Shown here in pieces: positions 14,862 to 23,343 of a stretch of DNA of 26,356 nucleotides. The notes beneath the pieces are model-generated. The model did no database searches. It saw nothing but the letters and a program-made list of their open reading frames with translations, and was not told the origin of the DNA. Positions within the stretch are counted from its first letter, which is position 1; every line of letters starts with the position of its first letter. The position numbers and the translations under genes are program-made. The DNA is from CAIVPM01 sp049242865 (lineage in GTDB: Bacteria > Bacteroidota > Bacteroidia > Chitinophagales > Chitinophagaceae): assembly GCA_049242865.1 (NCBI GenBank), contig JBMLOR010000216.1:1-26356 (forward strand), in the 5' to 3' direction.

Positions 14862-17807
14862 CTAAAATACATTGTAAGCAAAACTTACATAGTATAAACC
14901 ACCAACTGCTGGGCTACCAAAACCAGTTCTAAAATAATTATTCATGATGTTAGTACCACCAACTTTTAATAAAGATTTTAATTTAGGCAATTTATAGCTA
15001 ACCATTGCATCGATAGTTGTAAAACCTGGCATGTTGCTAGTACCAAAAGTACCTTCATAGTACATACCTTCTTGAGTACGAACCATAACATTAAAGCCAT
15101 AACGCTTGTCAGTTAAAAATCCATTGTTACCAAAACCAAAGTTTGCTCTGTATTTAGGTGTATTAAAGTAAGAAACGAAATTTGTAGGAACTGCACCAAT
15201 TTCATCGCTATACACGTTAGCTGTTGCAAAGAAATTATTTGGCATTTGATATTCTAAACCTAAGCCCCAACCTTTTGTTGTAACATCTTGTTTAAGATTT
15301 GTAGAAATGCTATATGCTGTTCTGTTAGCACCTAACAAATTAGCAATGTTACCACCAGCAGGTTGTAATACAACTACACCACCAATAAAATCTTTGTATG
15401 TACCTTGATAGTAATAAGCATCAATTAATAATTTTTTTCCAATTAACCCTTTGTAACCAAATTCAATGCTGGTCATACTTTCTGGTCTAAATTGCTCAAA
15501 GTTTTGTCTTTGTAAACTTGGAGCAGCAGCAGCCAAAGCAATACCTGCTTGAGTTGGTGTTGGAGCAGCTGGATTACCACCTTGAGAAATTACACTAGTT
15601 ACAAAAGCAGTTCCAAAAGCTTGTACACTTTGTAAAGTGTATGCTGGATTACCACCAAAGTTGTAATAATCTCTTAACTGAGGTAAACCACCCATTAATC
15701 TTGTACCACCACTAACTTCTAAGTTAATCCATTGGTTTTGTGTAGATGGAAAACGATAAGCAGTTTGATATGAAGCTCTAACATTATGATCTTGTGCTAA
15801 TTTTACAACAGCAGAAAATCTTGGAGTAAATCTTCCTTCAAAGTTTGTATTTTTATCGTATCTACCACTTGCAGTGATTTTTAATCTGTCACCAAAAAAT
15901 TTATGTGATAATTGAGCGTAAGCACCAATTTCGTTTATGCTTATTGGAGCAGCACTATCAGCAAACAATGTACCCTGAGAGTTTAAAGTAAAAGTTCTTG
16001 CATTACCACCAATCAAGAAATCAGTTTTATCTTTATTTAAACCAATTAATTCAGAAAGATTCCATTGACCATTAATTTCAGACAATGTTGATTTATCAAG
16101 GAATTGACCACCATTTGTTTTAGCACCAATTGGTCTGTTTACAATTGCTTGGAACAAAGAATTTCCACCAATAAAACCTGTTGGACGTCCTTGGTCAGCA
16201 AATTGTCTTGCACCATTATGAGCAGTAGCATCTGCAGCACCTAAGCTACGTGCATTTGCATAAGCACTCATATATTGTGGGTACCAAGTTGTACTTGGTT
16301 TCCAAGCCTCATTAAATAAACGAGTTGCAATTGTAGCATTAAATGAGTTTCCGCTATTTTCCTCAGTTCTATAAGCTCTTAAAACCCAGTTTTTAGATTT
16401 CAATTCCAATTTGTATTGAGCCATTACTAAGTTTTTCAAACTATATCTATCACTTCCAGTATATACAGTATTACCAGTTCCAAAATAAGCTGCACCAATT
16501 GCAGTTAATTTGTCTGTGATTTTGTAATGTAAAGCACCACTTAATTTTACATTAACAGTAGTTGGATCGATTACATCAGATTCTAAATAACCAGTACGGC
16601 TAACATTTTGATTATTAAAGTAATTTCTTGATGGAGCTGAGCCATATAAAATAGGTGCAAATGGTTGTAAGCTAGCAGGCAACAAACCTGTATAAGCAGC
16701 TAAAGATAAACCTGCAGCAGCAGCATCTAATGTACCCAATGGTGCACCACCTGCAGCAGCAGCAGCTCTTACACTATTTGCAATGCTACTCATATTTTGT
16801 CTTGTTTCGTCACCATAAAAGTTTACTCCATCATAATCAGGATCACTCATTCTTGAACCACCACCTGGTTTAACCTGACCATTAGGTGTACCTGTTAATC
16901 TAGAGTAGTTTGTAGCATCAGTAGCTACCCAATCTTTTGCTTGAATTAACTGAGCTCCAATTTTGTAAGCCCATTTATCGTTCATTTTCTTTGCATAACG
17001 AACTGTCCAATCAAAAAATGGCGACATATCTCTTTGGAAATTGTCTACATGGTTAACACCAAATTTTGTTTGAAAACTTAAACCTTGGTATTTAAAAGGA
17101 TCTTTACCATTTATAATTACAGTTCCATTCATACCACCTGGTCCATACAATGCTGAAGATGCACCTGGCAAAAGCTCCATGCTTTCTACATCTAACTCAG
17201 TTAAACCTACAATACTACCAACTGCAAAGTTTAAACCTGGTGCTTGGTTATCCATACCATCTACAATTTGAGTTAAACGCAAATTACCACTACTGTTAAA
17301 ACCACGTGTACCAACACTTCTAAAAGTTAATGATGCACTTACAACATCCACACCTTTAAGGTTTGTAAGCATGTCGTAATAGTTAACTGCTGGCGTATTT
17401 CTTATTGCAGCAGCTGATACTCTTTCAATAGTTACAGGAGATTCTAAAACACGCTCTGCAACACGTGATGCAGAAACAGTAACCTCAGTACCTAACGCAT
17501 AAGTAACATCAAGTTCAACATTTAATTCGGCACCTGTGTAATTTACTTCTTTAGAAGTGTAACCAACAGAGCTAAATACTAATGTGAATGGTGGTTTTTG
17601 AGATGTAGTAAATTTAAAATTACCTTTATCGTCTGTATAAGTTCCAGACACACCACCTTTAATAGTTACCGATACAGCAGAAATTGCTTCTTTACTTTTT
17701 GTAGTTTTCACACTACCTTTTACAGTTGTTTGGGCATTTGCAATCGTTACATTAAACAACGCTCCAAAAACTAAAAGAATACTTAAAAGTTTTCTCATTT
17801 TTAACAA
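14862..17807 (-). CDS. TonB-dependent outer-membrane receptor with carboxypeptidase-regulatory-like domain
   Basis: The product is an active-transport receptor of the outer membrane, powered through TonB. The longest frame (981 residues) begins with TTG at 17807; the ATG at 17798 (978 residues, MRKLLSILLVFGALF) gives a cleaner signal peptide ending NAQ and is the likelier start. Numbering from the TTG: a CarboxypepD_reg-like domain at about 27-110 (TVKGSVKTTKSKEAIS... VTYALG), a plug at about 118-235 (SPVTIERVSAAAIRNTP, DGMDNQAPG, LLPGASSALYGPGGMNGTV), then a beta-barrel to the C-terminus, ending in YYVSFAYNVF with a terminal Phe as expected for barrel insertion. It is not a SusC type by length or neighbours (no SusD). 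Substrate is not evident. It is divergent from purC (131 bp) and has its own terminator. Confidence 0.95.
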   Translation of the reverse strand: MLKMRKLLSILLVFGALFNVTIANAQTTVKGSVKTTKSKEAISAVSVTIKGGVSGTYTDDKGNFKFTTSQKPPFTLVFSSVGYTSKEVNYTGAELNVELDVTYALGTEVTVSASRVAERVLESPVTIERVSAAAIRNTPAVNYYDMLTNLKGVDVVSASLTFRSVGTRGFNSSGNLRLTQIVDGMDNQAPGLNFAVGSIVGLTELDVESMELLPGASSALYGPGGMNGTVIINGKDPFKYQGLSFQTKFGVNHVDNFQRDMSPFFDWTVRYAKKMNDKWAYKIGAQLIQAKDWVATDATNYSRLTGTPNGQVKPGGGSRMSDPDYDGVNFYGDETRQNMSSIANSVRAAAAAGGAPLGTLDAAAAGLSLAAYTGLLPASLQPFAPILYGSAPSRNYFNNQNVSRTGYLESDVIDPTTVNVKLSGALHYKITDKLTAIGAAYFGTGNTVYTGSDRYSLKNLVMAQYKLELKSKNWVLRAYRTEENSGNSFNATIATRLFNEAWKPSTTWYPQYMSAYANARSLGAADATAHNGARQFADQGRPTGFIGGNSLFQAIVNRPIGAKTNGGQFLDKSTLSEINGQWNLSELIGLNKDKTDFLIGGNARTFTLNSQGTLFADSAAPISINEIGAYAQLSHKFFGDRLKITASGRYDKNTNFEGRFTPRFSAVVKLAQDHNVRASYQTAYRFPSTQNQWINLEVSGGTRLMGGLPQLRDYYNFGGNPAYTLQSVQAFGTAFVTSVISQGGNPAAPTPTQAGIALAAAAPSLQRQNFEQFRPESMTSIEFGYKGLIGKKLLIDAYYYQGTYKDFIGGVVVLQPAGGNIANLLGANRTAYSISTNLKQDVTTKGWGLGLEYQMPNNFFATANVYSDEIGAVPTNFVSYFNTPKYRANFGFGNNGFLTDKRYGFNVMVRTQEGMYYEGTFGTSNMPGFTTIDAMVSYKLPKLKSLLKVGGTNIMNNYFRTGFGSPAVGGLYYVSFAYNVF

Positions 17808-17875
17808 AATTTTTTAATTATAAATACAAATAAACACATGTTAAACAACTTTTAAAAATTTTATTTAACATTTTA

Positions 17876-17906
17876 TTGCAAAACATTTAATTTTTTTACG
17901 ATTTTG
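17876..17906 (+). promoter_or_regulatory. Possible Bacteroidota-type promoter for purC
   Basis: TTG at 17876-17878, a 20-bp spacer and CGATTTTG at 17899-17906 resemble the Bacteroidota -33 TTG / -7 TAnnTTTG pattern with the TA replaced by CG. The position, about 32 bp before the purC ATG, is plausible. The match is weak and the region is AT-rich. Confidence 0.25.
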
Positions 17907-17938
17907 CAGGCCTTTCCTACAACAAAACTTTAAAAAAA

Positions 17939-18856
17939 ATGTTCAACTTTCCTAATCAAACTAAATTTTACAGTGGTAAAGTAAGAGACGTTTACAGCAT
18001 TAAAGATGATATTTTAGTAATGGTTGCAACTGATAGAATAAGTGCTTTTGATGTGATTTTGCCTAAACCTATTCCATTTAAAGGCCAAGTTTTAAATCAA
18101 ATTGCCGCTTATATGCTGCAAGCAACATCAGATATTTGTCCAAACTGGTTAATTACTACTCCAGCCCCAAATGTTAGTATTGGCAAAAAATGTGTTCCTT
18201 TTAAAATAGAAATGGTTGTTCGTGGAAATTTAACTGGTCATGCTTGGAGAACTTACCAATCTGGACAAAGAATTTTATGTGGTATTTCGTTGCCCGAAGG
18301 TTTAAAAGAAAATGATTTTTTTACACATCCAATAATTACACCATCTACCAAAGCAAGTGAAGGACACGACGAAGACATTAGCAAAGAAGAAATTATTGAA
18401 CAAGGTTTAGCAAGTGCCACTGAATGGGAATTACTCGAAAAATATAGCTTACAGTTATTTGAACGTGGTAAAGAATTGGCTGCCAAACAAGGTCTAATAC
18501 TTGTTGATACAAAATATGAATTTGGTAAAATTGGCGATGAAATTTATCTGATGGATGAAATTCATACGCCAGATTCTTCTAGATATTTTTTTGCAGATGG
18601 TTTTGAAGAAAGACAACAACTAGGAGAACGACAAAAGCAATTAAGCAAAGAATTTGTACGTGAGTGGCTAATTGCCAACAACTTTATGGGCAAAGAAAAT
18701 CAAGTTGTACCTGAAATGACTGATGAATGGATAAATACCATAAGCCAACGATATATTGAATTATATGAAATTTTAATAGGCAAGAAATTTGAACCCCAAA
18801 AACTTTCGGATGAAACTATATTTAACAACACTTTATTAGCATTAAAGCACTTTTAA
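17939..18856 (+). CDS. purC: Phosphoribosylaminoimidazole-succinocarboxamide synthase PurC
   Basis: PurC joins aspartate to CAIR with ATP, giving SAICAR in purine synthesis. The 305-residue product has YSGKVRDVY (11-19) for the ATP site, TDRISAFDVILP (31-42), EMVVRGNLTGHAWR (91-104), FTHPIITPSTKASEGHDE (128-145), LVDTKYEFG (188-196) and DEIHTPDSSRYF (206-217), all standard for the family. It is of the longer form, near 300 residues, as in yeast Ade1 and many Bacteroidota, rather than the 237-residue E. coli type. It is single-domain, not fused to PurE. It stands alone: divergent from the receptor gene and followed by a 392-bp gene-free stretch. No purine riboswitch is evident in the 131-bp upstream region. 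Confidence 0.96.
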   Translation: MFNFPNQTKFYSGKVRDVYSIKDDILVMVATDRISAFDVILPKPIPFKGQVLNQIAAYMLQATSDICPNWLITTPAPNVSIGKKCVPFKIEMVVRGNLTGHAWRTYQSGQRILCGISLPEGLKENDFFTHPIITPSTKASEGHDEDISKEEIIEQGLASATEWELLEKYSLQLFERGKELAAKQGLILVDTKYEFGKIGDEIYLMDEIHTPDSSRYFFADGFEERQQLGERQKQLSKEFVREWLIANNFMGKENQVVPEMTDEWINTISQRYIELYEILIGKKFEPQKLSDETIFNNTLLALKHF

Positions 18857-19248
18857 TTTAATAGCAGTACTTCATTGTAAGTGAGTTTATTTGTGAATTA
18901 CAAATTCAGATGGTTAATACAAAATAAAAAATTCTATAAATAATCATGTGATGTATTTATTAGTAATTAATAGTATTGCTATGATAACCTTAATCAGTAC
19001 TTATTGATTGTTTACTCAATTATAGTAGTAATCCTAGTTCAATGCAATAACAATTTGTTGCACTTATAAATAATAATTACCATCCATACTATTTTAATCT
19101 TAAAAAAGTATGGAGCAATAAACTTTTTTGTCAGCCAATTGTCATAAGTTATCTGTCATGTGCGTTACATAAAATACCGCTTATAACAGATTTAAACTAA
19201 AAAAAAGAAATTCAACCAATTTCGCAACAATTTTGAACAAAGAATAAC
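18857..19248 (+). other. 392-bp gene-free region between purC and the outer-membrane barrel gene
   Basis: No open frame of useful length, tRNA or known riboswitch fold is visible. The region is very AT-rich and holds several short inverted repeats: TGAATT/AATTCA (18894-18908), TGCAATAA with TTTGTTGCA (19043-19062, 8-bp stem with one G-U) and TCCATACT/AGTATGGA (19083-19114), the last followed by a T run at 19123-19128. It presumably carries the purC 3' end and the promoter of the downstream gene. Confidence 0.6.
19083..19128 (+). terminator. Hairpin with trailing T run, possible terminator or leader element
   Basis: TCCATACT (19083-19090) pairs perfectly with AGTATGGA (19107-19114) across a 16-nt AT-rich loop, and TTTTTT follows at 19123-19128 after an 8-nt gap. 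The large loop and the gap make it a weak intrinsic terminator. Its place, 120 bp before the downstream ATG and 227 bp after the purC stop, also allows a regulatory leader structure. Confidence 0.35.
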
Positions 19249-21930
19249 ATGAAGAAAATAGCAATTTTACTTACAATCAGTATCTTATCCATTTCAAGTT
19301 TTGCTCAAATGCCAGGTGGTATGAGACCAGGTGGAGCAAGAGGTTTTGGTGGGAGCATGAATATTGGTAAATTTTATGGAAAATTAATTGATGCCAAAAC
19401 TAATAAACCAATTGGTGGTGTTACTATTCAATTAAAAGGAAACAAATTTGATACTATTACCAAACAAATGAAAGAAGTTGTTTTAAAAACTTTGCTAACG
19501 CAAGATAATGGTGACTTTAGCTTAGAAGATTTACCAGTTTTTGGAAACTTTAAATTTAAAGCTACGTTTATTGGCTATAAACCTTTAGAAAAAGTTTTAA
19601 CTTTTGGCATTAAATTCCCAACAGGTGGTGGTGCTCCAGATGCTAGTGCTATGCAAAATATGATGGCTCAAGCAGATAAAGATTTGGGCAATTTAAAAAT
19701 GGAGCAAGATGCTAGTGACCTTGGTAATGTTACAGTTACAAGTGCTAAACCTCAGTTTGAAATGGGTATTGATAGAAAGGTATTTAATGTAGATAAAAAC
19801 ATGGTTAGCCAAGGACAAACCGCTACTGAAATTATGAGAAACATTCCATCGTTAGCTGTTGATATCGATGGTAATGTAACTTTAAGAAACGCAGCACCAA
19901 CAATTTTTGTAGATGGAAGACCAACTACTTTAACATTAGATCAAATCCCTGCTGATATTGTAGATAAAGTTGAATTGATTACAAACCCTGGTGCAAAATT
20001 TGATGCTAGTGGTGGCAACGCAGGAATTTTAAATGTGGTGCTTAAAAAAAATAAAAAAAGTGGCTACAATGGTGGCATAAGAGCTGGCTTAGACAGTCGT
20101 GCAAGATTTAATTTGGGTGGAGATATCAATGTTCGCCAAAATAAAATTAATACTTTTTTTAGTGGCAATTATGGTCAAAGAAAATCATTGAGCTGGAATG
20201 AAACAACAAGAGACAATGTAATTACTCCTAAAAGCAATATTTTCAACAACACTGAAAGTGTAAACGATGGTTATTTTGCATTTTTAAGAGGTGGGTTTGA
20301 CTATTTTGTTGATAACAGAAATACTATTTCGTTCACAGGGAATTATACAAGAGGCAATTTCGAAACTAATTTAGATCAAAGAATTGATAGTACTATTAAC
20401 AACGTATTTACATCGTACCAAAGCGTAAAAACCAATTCTGAACAACAATTTAAAAACTATGGTGGTCAGGTTTCTTACAAACACAATTTTGCAAAAACTG
20501 GTCACAACATTGGTGCTGATATAAATTATAACAGCTCTACCAATAGCGGTTTTAATAATATTAATACAAATTTTTATAACCCAAACAATACCATAAAGCG
20601 TACACCATTTTCACAACGTAGTATAAATGCAGGTGAAAACAAGTTTTTTACAGCTCAAATAGATTATGAAAATCCTATTAATGAAAACAAAAAAATAGAA
20701 GCAGGTTTAAGAGCGGCAATTAGAGATTTTAGAAACGATAACGACCAAGCATTTTTAGATCCTGCCACAAACACGTTTATTACTGTACCTGCTATAAGCA
20801 ATAAATTTAAATTTAATGATCAAGTATATGCTGCCTACACCACCTATAGTTTTAAAACTAAAAAATGGAATTTTCAATTAGGATTAAGAGTAGAAAGCAG
20901 TAATTACACAGGAACTTTATTAAGTAAAAAATCTGGAGCCGATTCACTGAGTTTTCAAGTTAATTTCCCATTAAGCTTATTCCCAAGTGCATTCATTACT
21001 AATAAATTAAATGATAAAGAAGACATTCAAATTAACTATAGCAGAAGAATTAATCGTCCAAATTTCTTTCAGTTAATGCCGTTCCCAGATTATAGTGATC
21101 CGCAAAATATTAATATTGGCAACCCTGGTATTAATCCAGAGTTTACGCATAGCTTTGAGCTAAATTATAATAATGCTTATAAAAAAGGAGCAAATTTCTT
21201 AGTATCTACCTTCTTTAAGCATACCAATAACTTAATTACTCGTTTTATTTATAGAGATAAAAATGAATTGTTTGCTGGCGATACAGCATTTTTCTCCACC
21301 TTTATTAATGCCAACACAGCAACAACAATTGGCATTGAATTAACTAATAGAATGGCTGTAACTAAATGGTGGGATGCAACAGTAAATGTTAACATATTTA
21401 ACTCTCAGATAAACGATAAAACCCTAAACTTAACCAACAGTTTAGTTAGCTGGTTTGCCAAAACTAATAATACTTTTAAACTTGGAAAAGGTTGGAGCTT
21501 TCAACTAAGTGGCGACTATTTTGCTAAAACTGTTTTACCACAAAATAGTGGTGGGGGTGGTGGAAGAGGTGGTTTTGGTGGCGGCGGTGGAATGATGTTT
21601 GGTGGCGGCGGACCACAAACCTCTGCTCAAGGATTTATTTTGCCAAGATGGAGTGTAGATTTAGGTTTACGTAAAGATTGGACATTAAAAGATGGCAAAA
21701 GCATGAGTTTAAACTTTAGCATGAATGATATTTTTAGAACTCAAATATTTAATACTTATTCTGAACAAACTGGATTATTTATGCAAGAAGCATCTCGTTT
21801 AAGAGATCCACAAATTGTAAGAGTAAACTTTAGCTACAGATTTGGCAAGTTTGATGTAAGCTTATTTAAACGTAAAAATACAAAAGCAGATCAAAGTGGT
21901 GGTATGGATATGATGGGTAGCGGCAATTAA
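19249..21930 (+). CDS. TonB-dependent-receptor-like outer-membrane beta-barrel protein with Gly-rich segments
   Basis: The 893-residue product has a signal peptide (1-20, MKKIAILLTISILSISSFAQ), then a Gly/Met/Arg-rich stretch (21-36, MPGGMRPGGARGFGG). A CarboxypepD_reg-like domain spans about 41-120 (GKLIDAKTNKPIGGVTIQL). A plug-like domain spans about 168-270 (DRKVFNVDKNMVSQGQTATE, FVDGRPTTLTLDQIP, VELITNPGAKFDASGGNAGI). The rest is a large beta-barrel of the OMP_b-brl_3 type found in Bacteroidota. A second Gly-rich insertion lies near residues 766-792 (GGGGGRGGFGGGGGMMFGGGG). The C-terminus (SGGMDMMGSGN) is not the aromatic end usual for barrels. No TonB box is identified and the substrate is unknown, so true transport is likely but not certain. 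It is followed by a long palindromic terminator shared with the convergent PLP-enzyme gene. Confidence 0.93.
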   Translation: MKKIAILLTISILSISSFAQMPGGMRPGGARGFGGSMNIGKFYGKLIDAKTNKPIGGVTIQLKGNKFDTITKQMKEVVLKTLLTQDNGDFSLEDLPVFGNFKFKATFIGYKPLEKVLTFGIKFPTGGGAPDASAMQNMMAQADKDLGNLKMEQDASDLGNVTVTSAKPQFEMGIDRKVFNVDKNMVSQGQTATEIMRNIPSLAVDIDGNVTLRNAAPTIFVDGRPTTLTLDQIPADIVDKVELITNPGAKFDASGGNAGILNVVLKKNKKSGYNGGIRAGLDSRARFNLGGDINVRQNKINTFFSGNYGQRKSLSWNETTRDNVITPKSNIFNNTESVNDGYFAFLRGGFDYFVDNRNTISFTGNYTRGNFETNLDQRIDSTINNVFTSYQSVKTNSEQQFKNYGGQVSYKHNFAKTGHNIGADINYNSSTNSGFNNINTNFYNPNNTIKRTPFSQRSINAGENKFFTAQIDYENPINENKKIEAGLRAAIRDFRNDNDQAFLDPATNTFITVPAISNKFKFNDQVYAAYTTYSFKTKKWNFQLGLRVESSNYTGTLLSKKSGADSLSFQVNFPLSLFPSAFITNKLNDKEDIQINYSRRINRPNFFQLMPFPDYSDPQNINIGNPGINPEFTHSFELNYNNAYKKGANFLVSTFFKHTNNLITRFIYRDKNELFAGDTAFFSTFINANTATTIGIELTNRMAVTKWWDATVNVNIFNSQINDKTLNLTNSLVSWFAKTNNTFKLGKGWSFQLSGDYFAKTVLPQNSGGGGGRGGFGGGGGMMFGGGGPQTSAQGFILPRWSVDLGLRKDWTLKDGKSMSLNFSMNDIFRTQIFNTYSEQTGLFMQEASRLRDPQIVRVNFSYRFGKFDVSLFKRKNTKADQSGGMDMMGSGN

Positions 21931-21945
21931 AATTATATAAAGACC

Positions 21946-21991
21946 AATAGCAAAGGGCTGTTTCAAATATTTGAAACAGCCCTTTGCTATT
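21946..21991. terminator. 46-bp perfect palindrome, bidirectional terminator
   Basis: Bases 21946-21968 are the exact reverse complement of 21969-21991, a 23-bp perfect stem with no spacer (AATAGCAAAGGGCTGTTTCA... mirrored). It sits 15 bp after the stop of the plus-strand barrel gene and 14 bp after that of the minus-strand PLP enzyme, so it can serve both. The flanks lack a strong T run, so the exact mode of termination is inferred. Confidence 0.8.
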
Positions 21992-22005
21992 ATAATAAAA
22001 TCAAA

Positions 22006-23229
22006 CTAAATTTTTTCTAACGCTTGTTTAAAATCAGCAATTATATCTTCTATATTTTCGATACCTACACTAATTCTTATTAAACCATCGGTGATTCCAA
22101 ATTTTAGTCTTTCTTCTTTCGGAACACTCACATGAGTCATACTTGCAGGGTGAGATACTAATGTATCCACTGTACCTAATGATACTGCCCTTACACACAT
22201 TTCCAAAGCATTTAAAAAACTTATTCCAGCGTTTAATCCACCTTTCAGCTCCACACTCATCATTGGCCCTGGATGTAACATTTGTTTTTGAGAAACTTTA
22301 AAATCAGGATGAGATGCTAAACCATTATAGTTTACTTTTTCTATTGCAGGATGTTCATTTAAATATTGTGCTAACAACATAGCATTGCTGCAATGTTGTT
22401 TCATTCGAACCTCTAAAGTTTTCATTCCATTAATTAACAAAAAAGCATCAAATGGATTAGAATTACCACCCAAAAGTGCATGCCATTTCCAAACTTTGGT
22501 TTTCATTTGCTGAATATCTTTTCCTAATAAAACTCCACCAATAGCCGTTCCATGCCCATTTAAAAACTTTGTTGTACTATGAAAAACATAATCAACATTG
22601 TACTTAAATGGTTGTTGCAAATAAGGTGTTGCAAAGGTGTTATCAACTGTTACAATAGCATTAAAACGTTTTGCAATATTGGCCACCTCTTCAATGTCAA
22701 CACATTGAATGGTTGGATTAGCAGGTGTTTCGATATGCACTAGTTTAATGTTAGGATTATTGATAAATGCATTTTCAACAGCATTAGTATTTCTCATATC
22801 AACTAATTCTACATTAATACCTGTATCGTGCAGTACTTTATGCATTAACTCGTAAGTGCCACCATATAAGCTATAATGAGACAATATTGTGTCGCCAGTT
22901 TTAACGCAACTTAAAAACATGGTTGCCATGGCAGCTTGTCCACTACTATGTAATAAAGCTTTCAGTTGTAAAGCATTTCCTTCCTCATCTTTTAAGCCAA
23001 AAGCTTCTAAAGCTGCAATTGTTTCTTCTGCTGCTTTAAATGTTGGATTTCCCCACCGGCTATAAATATTTTCTTTATCAATACTAGTAAACCTCTCCAT
23101 ACCTTCTTGTGTGGTATTAAAAGTAAAAGTACTAGTGGCATATATTGGCGTTAAGTGAGCATCATTAGCATTCTTGTGATTGGCTGAATGAATTGCTGTT
23201 GAACTTAATCCTTTGTATTGTTTTTTCAT
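22006..23229 (-). CDS. Cys/Met-metabolism PLP-dependent enzyme (cystathionine gamma-synthase/lyase type)
   Basis: The 407-residue fold-type I PLP enzyme belongs to the trans-sulfuration family. It has LTPIYATSTF (26-35), phosphate-binding Tyr56/Arg58 in YSRWGNPT, SSGQAAM (95-101), Tyr122 in YSLYGGTYEL, ETPANPT (167-173), VDNTFATPYLQQP (195-207) and the PLP lysine Lys221 in HSTTKFLNGHGTAIGG. The YGGT motif argues against methionine gamma-lyase, which has Cys in that place (YGCT). Cystathionine gamma-synthase, gamma-lyase and O-succinylhomoserine sulfhydrylase cannot be told apart by reading. It lies 114 bp downstream of aroB on the same strand with no clear terminator between, so read-through is possible. 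I see no SAM riboswitch in the upstream region. Confidence 0.9.
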   Translation of the reverse strand: MKKQYKGLSSTAIHSANHKNANDAHLTPIYATSTFTFNTTQEGMERFTSIDKENIYSRWGNPTFKAAEETIAALEAFGLKDEEGNALQLKALLHSSGQAAMATMFLSCVKTGDTILSHYSLYGGTYELMHKVLHDTGINVELVDMRNTNAVENAFINNPNIKLVHIETPANPTIQCVDIEEVANIAKRFNAIVTVDNTFATPYLQQPFKYNVDYVFHSTTKFLNGHGTAIGGVLLGKDIQQMKTKVWKWHALLGGNSNPFDAFLLINGMKTLEVRMKQHCSNAMLLAQYLNEHPAIEKVNYNGLASHPDFKVSQKQMLHPGPMMSVELKGGLNAGISFLNALEMCVRAVSLGTVDTLVSHPASMTHVSVPKEERLKFGITDGLIRISVGIENIEDIIADFKQALEKI

Positions 23230-23343
23230 TTATTTATTCTGATACTTTAAGCGTTCAAGATAAGAGTTTAGATATCAACTCCAGCAAATGATATTATTTA
23301 CACATGCATTTAAACTAAAAAATACCGATTAGCTAGCAAATAA

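Noticed and set aside
23230..23343. SAM riboswitch upstream of the Cys/Met PLP enzyme
   Set aside because: I looked for SAM-I and SAM-II type cores and saw none; only short chance inverted repeats such as GCTAGC are present.
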